Source: Apiosordaria backusii (taxonomy: Eukaryota > Ascomycota > Sordariomycetes > Sordariales > Lasiosphaeriaceae). From it: 64,000 nucleotides of DNA. The translations under genes and the position numbers were made by a program. Where the stretch lies: NCBI GenBank assembly GCA_030549205.1, contig JAUKTV010000005.1, forward strand, positions 620,001-684,000. Reading direction: 5' to 3'. Positions 56,361-64,000 of this stretch are shown piece by piece (position 1 is the first letter of the stretch; each line of letters opens with the position of its first letter). Under the pieces are notes generated by a model. The model searched no databases. It saw nothing but the letters and a program-made list of their open reading frames with translations, and was not told the origin of the DNA.

Positions 56361-57407
56361 ATGCATCACTACCGTCGAAAGTCGGGCAACACGTCCATGA
56401 CCGACGTGCGCAAGGCAGTCAGTGCATCAGACCCCAACTACAAGAAGCACTCCTCCAGACCTACCACCATGACGAGGAGAATCACACCGCAAAGCGCACC
56501 AAAGCTGGGCAGGAGCCCTCGCGACCGGGAGAGGGAACTGGACGACGAGCGCTGGTGGGATGAAGAGCGGGAGAGCTTCCCGCAGTACTGGTAAGTGTTT
56601 CCGAGGCGTTTACGTGAACAGACTTCCCTTTCCATCGGCCCGCATCGTCACCTGACATGCAGGTGATTTGTGTTACCTCAAGCGAGGAGAGGGGGAAAGA
56701 GGGGTCAACCACCACACTGGGGACCGATCTCTGGGGGAGTGCCCGGGTTGCCGTTCCTGCATACGTCTTGACTTTTTCTTGGGAGAATGCCCAGCTAACC
56801 GAGTCTTTCAGCATGGTGTGTGAGAAGCAGTTCGTACCATCAGACGACCAGAATCTCTACTGCTCGGACTCGTAAGTGTGCAACCTGATATCAATTATCA
56901 CTTATCACTTCTATTCGAATGCTAATCTGATAAACCAGATGCCGGTACGACGACCAGGTTAGCGCCTCCGCGGCGCCGAGCCGTGGAAGTCACCCACCTA
57001 CCCAGTACCCTTTTTACTCGGGAGTTCCAGAGCCCAGAGATATCGTACCCCGCGCCTCACCTTCGAGGCCTGGGTCTACACACTTTTCCGTGCCCTCAAG
57101 TCACTCAGGTCACCTCCCAACGGCCGTAATGTCACTCAAGTCAATTTCCATGCGGCCACCGAGTCCTTCGTCACCCGGGAGCACATACGCTGGCGGTGTC
57201 TGGCCATTCACCCGGAGCACGGCTACCAGCCCAGACAACTCGTACTCGAAGCCCACAACGAGTTACTTCTCGTCCACCTACGACGGGGCGTATTACGGAA
57301 CGGACCACTACGGCTCTTCAATTGACAGACCGCTCCCCTCTCGTAGGCCTGGTGTGTACTCGAGGCCAAAGAGCATCGAACTCGTCACCCCCATGCTTGG
57401 GAGGTAG
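56361..57407 (+). CDS. Ecl1-type life-span regulatory factor domain protein
   Basis: Small Ecl1-family proteins extend chronological lifespan and respond to nutrient and zinc or sulphur limitation in fission yeast; fungal relatives share a short cysteine motif. Three exons, 56361..56590, 56812..56871 (60 nt) and 56939..57407, give 252 aa. The core is C77-x2-C80-x13-C94-x3-C98, reading YC-MVCEKQF and LYCSDS-CRYDDQ across both splice joins, so the Zn-like motif exists only after correct splicing. A basic N-terminus (MHHYRRKSG, MTRRITPQ) and an acidic WWDEERESFPQYW precede it. The C-terminal 150 residues are Ser/Pro/Tyr-rich and disordered. Skipping exon 2 would create TGA at codon 77, and retaining intron 1 stops after one further codon. 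The start is the first ATG after a 1.3 kb ATG-free leader. Confidence 0.85.
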
Positions 57408-60400
57408 TTCTTCCGCATTGGAAGTCATGTGAGGAGTCTGGACGCGGGTAGCCTGACATGGCGCTGCAGCGATGCTGACAGAAAGGCACGCTGACTGCTT
57501 GATTGGGAAGGGATTTTTCTGATCTTCTGGTTTCTCGGTACCCCACACACGGGTGAATCGGTCAGCATGGGGCGCGGGGATGCCATTCTCGGGCTTTCCA
57601 CATCTGTCTCGGACATGACAGGCCAACATCGAAAAAGAGGCGTTTCTGGGGCACACCTGCATTTCTTAGCGCGGGGTGGTGGCCGGTTGGTCCCTTGGCT
57701 GGGCGCTGGACAGGGGAAGAGGGAGGGATTGGCGGTGCGATGCAGGTGCCATGGACTTGGTTCCAGCACCACACCTCCCCCCCCCCCCCCCTTTTGATGT
57801 CCCCTTTTTCTTGTTATTGTGACTTACTACTAATTGTTTTACTCTTGATTTTTTTTTTTTTCATTTTGGGATATGCGTTTCAACAAAAAGCTCAGCGGCA
57901 TGGGGCAGGGGTTATCTCGAGATAATAGATGGGACAAAAGCAACTTTTTTGGAGCATAACATCATGCTGCATTTGGATATCAAGGGGGAGGGAAACTTAT
58001 TATTCTTTTTGGCATCTTCTCCAGGAACAGGAGGACATGAGCTACAACTACTACTTTAGCATTATTAGTTTTTTTGGAGGTGGCATATTGGACTGGCGGG
58101 GAACACGGGCCTCTTTTTTTGAAATGTATATACCTAACCTTTTTACGTCTTTTTTTTTTCCACTTCTTGACATCTACGGAGCTTTCACGTTTCTTCTTTT
58201 CTTGGGCTTTATCACGACGGGGCTTTTTCTTTTTTTGCTGGATACCATGGACGGAAAGGACGAACGGACACGGACGGATGGGGATATGTCACACCGCTCA
58301 AACACATTTTTGTCTTTTCTTTTACAAAACGATTGACTGAATACAACACACAAATGATGCAATGCTTCATGTGGTCTCTCGCTTCTTGTCTCGCTTCTTC
58401 TTTTTCATCGTGACCTTACACGACACAAGCTTGGTTTTTTGTTGGGCGGGGCGGATATGGTTACACGATGGTGGGGTAAGGCAGAGAGAGCTTGGTTGGA
58501 GCTGCCAGCAAGCAAAAGACCAAGAATACGGGGTAAAAGTTCCACTGCCCTGAGTTGAGATGCGGGTTCCTGAATTGGATGGAACCCTTCTCTGGAGTGT
58601 GCAGATGACCTCACCTTGTTTTCTTGCTGCTCAAAGTGGGGGGGGGGGGGGGGGAGTGAGGATTAATCTATGTTGTGCAAGGTGAGAAAAGATGAGAGTA
58701 TGTGCCAATTAATTCCATTATTACTTTCGGTGAAAGGGCGGCGTTCAATATCACGGGTGAATATATACGTAGAGGTTGATTTGGTAAGGTATTTCATCAC
58801 TGAGAACGGCAGATGAGGAGAAGAACTGGACTGGCTCGGTGAGAGTGGTGTGCCGATATACTCTGCCGGTTGGTTGTGTGCAACACAAAAGAGTATCCAT
58901 CACTATTAAAGTACCCGGAGAACAGCATCGTGAGTCCACTCTTCACCTGGACGACAGCAAGCATGGTGGACACCTCTTCTCCTCCTCGGACACACTCAAA
59001 CTCCCTTACTGTCCGTGCGTGAAGAACAAGAAGAAGAAGTTCCACAGCAAAAGAGTCGAGCCCAGGTCGACGGTTCGGACGAGGGGGAAGGGATCTGCGT
59101 TGTGGTTGAAATCGGACGTTAAGTGGGGTGGGATGTTGATAGCGCTGTGGGGAATATGGGGTACACTTGAGCTAAGCTTACTTAGGCCAGGGTGGGGTAT
59201 CTTGAAAAACCCGGGAACAGCACAAAACAAGTTTTTTATTCCCAGCAGCCAAAGCTTTGCTGACACAGCAGAATTCCTAACACCCCACGAAAAGAAAAAG
59301 AAGCTGTCACTACCCCAGCCATATGGTGGAGTTTTTCACTACGAGACTGTTTCTGCAAACTTTTTTTTTTCGAGCTATCCTGGGTTATTGAAATACGAAA
59401 AGTCATCATCGACGATCATCGAGATCATCAAGGGGGAAAACGGCGCTAGAAAAGAAGATTCTTCACTTTAGCGCTCACTCACTCACCCCCTTTACAAATT
59501 ACATCCTGGGGAGTCAATGGGTCTGAATAGCTTCAAAATACGTAACAAACTATCGTAATTTATACTTACCTTACACATCGGATCCTATGCAAAACCGCCC
59601 AACCCAACACAACGTTCAATTCCCCTATCTTGGATCGTCAAGGTACCTGCATTACGGCCTCACTGACACATTGACAGCAAGCAAGTCCCCCTCTCTCTCC
59701 ACCTCACCATGACCCCTCAGAGAAAGATTTCCAGCAAAGACGGACGGATGTCATTCCCCGTGGTGGAGAAGGGCCTCTTTGGAGAAGAGGAGGAGCAAAG
59801 ATTATGCAACCGAAGCATTTTTTTCGGTGCCAGCTCATCGTTCTCCGTACCTTACCTATCGTGTCTTGCACTGCAGTAAGGTCGTGCGTGCTGTGCTCCG
59901 AGTCCGGTACCTGAAAGTGGATACCGGGACGACCCCATTCCGGAACACGAACGGGGCGGTGACGGACGGCGGTCCCACTCGGCCCTGGGAGAGACGGCGG
60001 TGTGTGAACGGGACACCCACACAACCCCACCTACCGTACCGTGTCTAGAACCCGGCCGGGTATCATTTTTACTCTTCCGCGAATGGGACCTAACGAGCGG
60101 GCCCTTTGACACCTCACCTGTCCAGTGTAACCCCCGGAACACGGTGAGAGCCGGCGAGCGGGACACTACCACCTCAAATCGGGACCCAAACTTACGGTGA
60201 GCTTCTCTTCAACCCACCGTGTGGGACCGTCTCAAACGATACCGGACCTAGAATTACGGTGAGCACACCACCTCAACCATGATCAAGAACCTTGGACAAC
60301 ACGGCGAACCCCCCTCCTGCACCCCTTATTGCGTAAGAACTGTTCAGAATGCGGGACCTACGGTACGGGACGGGTGAGGTGAGCCGGAACTACGGTGTGT

Positions 60401-62102
60401 GTACGCGGGACCTAAAAGCGGGACTTACACTACCTACCTAGACAGACAGTACTGCAACGGCGGACCTTGCACAGTACGGTGCCTGTGTCTGTGCCGGTGC
60501 CGGTGCAAGCGAGCGGGACCTACGGGGCTATCCGGTCGTCCGTCAATGATCTGATCAGCGTAACAAATCCCCCAGCAAAGGGGGGACGGCATATCAACCG
60601 TTTTGTGACACCACGGGGACATAGAGTTTTATGCACTCATGCACAGATCAGATGTTAACGGCTCGGGTGGGTAAGTTGGAGAAATGTACAGTAGTGGTGA
60701 CGGTGATCAATGGCGATCAACGTCAAGCATCCACGGAAATAGAGATGGCAACGGCAGTTGATAACGAGGTTGTGGGTATTTATATGCCGACTGACGACGA
60801 TCAGTTACAAGATCGAAACTACACTGCCGTGAGTACATAGAACCACGGGATGGACATCTAACCATCATCACGTAAAAGAAAACAGAGTCTGGTGACACGA
60901 AATCGTCATCTTTTTCGTCACTGTCAATGTTATTACCGCCATGATCAACATAGCTAGCTATCCATAACATAACGGAAATAAATGGAGATATCTCCGACCT
61001 AGGTCAAAAGGTAAAGTCGCTCAGAAGATGGGGGCGAAAATACCTACCTATTAAAGGCGAGGAGCATAAGAAAAGCACAATCAACGATGGCTGTTGTGCC
61101 TAACCCCGTGACACAAATCTGTCGGGGTCTAGGGAAGACTGCATCACGGGTAAAGAGATATCCTCAAGAGAAGATCTAGCTGGCTAGAATAATCACAGCA
61201 TCACCCAAACGCCATTCAATCCGCATTGACACTACCCAAACAAAACCCAGCAGCAAGGTAAGTAGTACCTTAGGTAGGTATATACCAAGTTTATCAATCG
61301 TTCCATTGAACATATAAATACTTCTCAACACAAAAAAAACACTCTTCAAATTTAACAATGACAATCAAATACACAGAAACTAAAAACTTCATCTTTCTTA
61401 ACGAGACACCCCCGCCCTCCCAACTTCTCATCTCCTCCATCTCTAAAGCACCCAAACTTAATTACCATCAACTTTTCTTCTTCTTTTATAAGAAAGAAAA
61501 AAAAAAAAAGAAAGGGATATACAAATAAAAAGCCAAAGCCAAAAGCGCAGTGACAAACAACACCCTAAGCTCTCTCAATAACAATAAACAAAGCAGGCTT
61601 CCCGCAACGACACGCAACAAGGCTAAAACGACAGATAGTAAAAGCAGATAGACAGGTCGGTGGCTACCCAATCCGCAAAGCCACTCAGTGGCATGAAGCA
61701 GCAGCCAAGAAAAAAAAAAGGGTGGATAAGAAACAAAAGCAAAAGAAACTTTGTTGTTGATGACATTGACTTGTCGTCGTCCATATGTGTCTGTGTGTTC
61801 CAACATCCCCATCCCATCCCATCCCATTCCCTCCCAAGCAACACCTTATTCTTCCCAATATACTACTCCAACAAACATGCTGTTTGACATTTCCGTCATC
61901 ATCCCTCGATCGTGGGCTAGAGAAGAGAAGAAGAAGAAGAAACGCCATCAACTCCTTCTCCCTAGGTATGCCATCCATATCCCCTTCCCTTTCCCCCCTC
62001 CCCCCCCCCCTTTTCGCTCCAAGTAATGCAGTTATGAACAGATTGGAAAAAAGCAGTAAAACAACAAGCAAGAAGAAAAGAGAAAAGAACTACACCCCAG
62101 AA
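57408..62102. other. Convergent intergenic region ecl1-like / BUD4
   Basis: About 4.7 kb between two converging genes. It holds homopolymer runs (C15 at 57777-57791, G17 at 58638-58654), T-rich stretches at 57840-58450 that look like a long 3' UTR, a degenerate CGGGAC-type repeat region (59900-60540), TAGGTA/TACCTA-rich patches near 61040 and 61260-61290, and CCCATCCCAT repeats near 61805-61830. The ORF of about 210 codons around 58.84-59.47 kb starts without ATG and lacks motifs. No gene is supported. Confidence 0.45.
59920..60540. repeat. Degenerate GC-rich minisatellite-like region (CGGGAC / ACGGTGAG)
   Basis: At least nine copies of CGGGAC occur within about 600 bp (near 59925, 60009, 60159, 60180, 60352, 60366, 60406, 60419 and 60514), many followed by CTA. 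ACGGTGAG occurs at 60141, 60194 and 60256, with spacings of 53 and 62 bp. Two longer units, 60173-60202 and 60231-60264, share CTCAA, a GGACC-like core and TTACGGTGAGC. Copies are too diverged to define one clean period. Confidence 0.6.
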
Positions 62103-64000
62103 CTAAACATAAGCACTCTTAGTCCTAGAATGCACCCTCCTCCCTCCACCTCCCCCTTGCCCGCCTTGTCCTGCTGATTCCTTCCTCTTAAGCTGCTCCT
62201 CCCTCTTCATCACCAACTCGCACCACTTCCCCTTCATTTTTGAACCACCCGTAACAGCAGCAACATCCTCCACCGCATTGTCCCCCAAGCTCTCCCGCCC
62301 CACCACCTCCCCCAAAACCTTCATCCACCCCTCCTTGTCCTCAGCAGTATCCGCATAAAAGTCAATCAGCTCCCCATTGTTGAACCGAATCCTGAACCCC
62401 TCCTCAACAAACATATACCCCTCCTCATCCTCCGCAAACGCGCTCCTCCTCCTCTTGCCCCCCTTCCCCAGCGTCTCCTTCTCCATCAGCGTCCTCCTGT
62501 CATCAATCAACCTCTTCGCATTCGCCAAATTAATCGTCGCTCTCGGCTGCCTCGTCGCCTCATGATACGCCGTCAGCTTCGTCCCGACCAACTTAAAGTA
62601 CCTCCTCCTCCAATAAGGACAATCCCCACCCTGCTGACTCAAATGCCCCTCCCAACACCTCGCCAGCCTCTCCTCCGCAGCCTTCATCTCCCGAATGCAG
62701 GAATTCATGCTCTTCGGCATGTCCTCATCCGTCGCCCCCTTGGGCCTCGGCACAAACAGCAGCTGCAGCTCCAACTTCCCAATCTTATACGGCGCCCTCC
62801 TGACCACACTCCCCGGCCCCATGTTCCCCCTCTTGCTCTTAACACTGCTCGCGAAACCCGCATCCTCCATAGCCCACTCGTTGAAAGCCGCCACGTCCAC
62901 CAGATAAGGCCTGCCAAAGCACTTGCTCTCGTGATCCTTGAGGCAGACATACGCCCTGGCAAAAGAGCCGTCGTCCGCCGCCAGCGGACTCAGCAAGTCC
63001 CAGGCGGTAGGCTGGCTCTTCATCTGCCTCGCCTGCGCCTCCCTCTGAGCAGCCAATCTCTCCTCCTCTTCCGCCTGTTTCTGCCTCAGCTCCATCTCCT
63101 TCCTCTTCTTGGGCGAGGCAAAAACCCGCGAAAAGGCCGACGTCTTGGATTTGCTGAGCTTAGTAGGCGACGGCAGCGCCTTTACCGCGGGCTTCTCGAC
63201 CGGCTTCTCCAGCTTTACGTTCAGCGTCAGCTGGAACTCCAAGTCGTTGGGGACGACCAGTTCAAATTCCTGCCCGATGGGCGCGTTGCGGGCTAGCTCG
63301 AGCCAGGCGGTAGTCACACAGTGGACTCCGTTGTCGAGCGTGAGGCTGAACCAGGTTCTTTCATCTATCACATCATCGTCAGCAAACTTCCACCCAAAGT
63401 AGATTGCGTGAAAACATACTCTTAGGAATAGGCAAATCCAGGTCCTTGACTCCCATCACTTTAACAAAGAGTCTCCCCCGTTCCCCATTCTCATCACCCG
63501 GCGACAGCTCCGCCCCGACGTCCTCCTCGTTACCACTCTGAGCCGTCGCAACAGCAGTAGCATTGCTCTCCTGCCCCGGCAGAGGCGGAACCGGCCCCGC
63601 CGCACTCCCCAGATTACTCGGCTTCTTCTTGAAGCTCCTCTTCCTAGCCGGCTGGCTGTTCCACGGCTCGACCGTCCAGCTCTGGGGTCTCGTCGCCTTG
63701 GTCGGGCTGTTCCCCGCCGACCGGCAAGCCCGGAAATCTTCCGTCATCTTGTCGCTCGCCGTGATGACCTTGGTGTTTTGTCGCATGAGGTACCCGCGCT
63801 GTTTACGTGGAGTATTGTTAGCATCGTTGTCAATGTCGCCAAAAGTTTCTGCACGATTTGTCAAAGAAGAAATTGCCCCATCGTCAGGGGAAATAGGAGA
63901 CGGCTCCAACAGCGGAGTCTTGTTAATAGAAGAAAAATCAAGGGGAGGAATCAAAGAAAGCTGTTCAAATCGAACCTTTTGTGCCTCAATCACGCGGTCA
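62103..64000 (-). CDS. BUD4: BUD4, anillin-like septation protein (5' part beyond window)
   Basis: Bud4 is an anillin-like scaffold that, with Rho4 GTPase signalling and septins, marks septation sites in filamentous fungi. The visible part is exon 63420..64000 (open to the window edge) and the last exon 63364..62103, with an intron 63419..63365 (GTATGT...GATAG). The join reads LPIPKNERTWFSLTLDNGVHCVTTAWLEL, the anillin-homology start. The C-terminal half contains the C2-like anillin region (FELVVPNDLEFQLTLNVKLEKP), a charged coiled-coil stretch (KKRKEMELRQKQAEEEERLAAQ) and a PH domain beginning WEGHLSQQGGDCPYWRRRYFKLVG, ending near EGWMKVLGEVV. A basic RRVHSRTKSAYV closes it. About 613 residues are visible; family members are usually well over 1000, so roughly half is missing. 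Confidence 0.9.

Noticed and set aside
58839..59471. 210-codon ORF downstream of the ecl1-like gene
   Set aside because: Starts at GTG and has Lys/Ser/Phe runs from simple sequence and no motif; convergent 3' region.

Overview
The window is nuclear DNA of a filamentous ascomycete (Pezizomycotina, probably Sordariomycetes). The evidence is short spliceosomal introns (mostly 50-100 nt) with TACTAAC/GCTAAC-like branch points, a Ste12 that combines a homeodomain-like STE domain with C2H2 zinc fingers (the filamentous form), a Zn2Cys6 regulator with a fungal middle-homology region, a Pex26-type tail-anchored peroxin, and an anillin-like Bud4. I support 17 protein-coding genes and rebuilt their exon joins by hand; every complete one gives an uninterrupted reading frame. 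I recognise no tRNA, rRNA, CRISPR array or intact transposon.

Layout. 0-6.1 kb: exosome subunit RRP45 (-), splicing factor CWC15 (+), an EBP-type sterol isomerase (-) and a Leu3/War1-like Zn2Cys6 regulator (-). 6.1-18.2 kb: about 12 kb with no supportable gene, including a 2.2 kb ORF desert, ending in the leader of ste12. 18.2-20.6 kb: ste12 (+). 22.6-33.0 kb: a ribosome-biogenesis block, FAF1 (-), HIS6 (+), NOC3 (-) and UTP10 (+), arranged as two divergent pairs. 35.4-48.1 kb: PEX26 (+), the U2 snRNP subunit RDS3/PHF5A (-), a pinin-domain splicing protein (+), an epoxide hydrolase (+), CRIPT (-) and the P4-ATPase flippase DRS2 (+). 48.1-56.4 kb: a second gene-free stretch of about 8 kb that ends in a 1.3 kb ATG-free leader. 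56.4-57.4 kb: an Ecl1-type lifespan-regulator gene (+). 57.4-62.1 kb: convergent intergenic DNA with a degenerate GC-rich minisatellite. 62.1-64.0 kb: the 3' part of BUD4 (-), cut by the window edge.

Gene content is core housekeeping: pre-rRNA processing (RRP45, FAF1, NOC3, UTP10), splicing (CWC15, RDS3, pinin), histidine synthesis, peroxisome biogenesis, membrane asymmetry and septation. Two genes, ste12 and the ecl1-like gene, are regulators with very long upstream regions. I saw no new multi-gene system. The observations most worth checking are an in-frame skippable zinc-finger exon in ste12, ATG-depleted leaders of both regulators, a decayed partial copy of the UTP10 3' end just downstream of that gene, a transition-diverged direct repeat inside the NOC3-UTP10 promoter, a GC-AG intron in DRS2 and the minisatellite near 60 kb.
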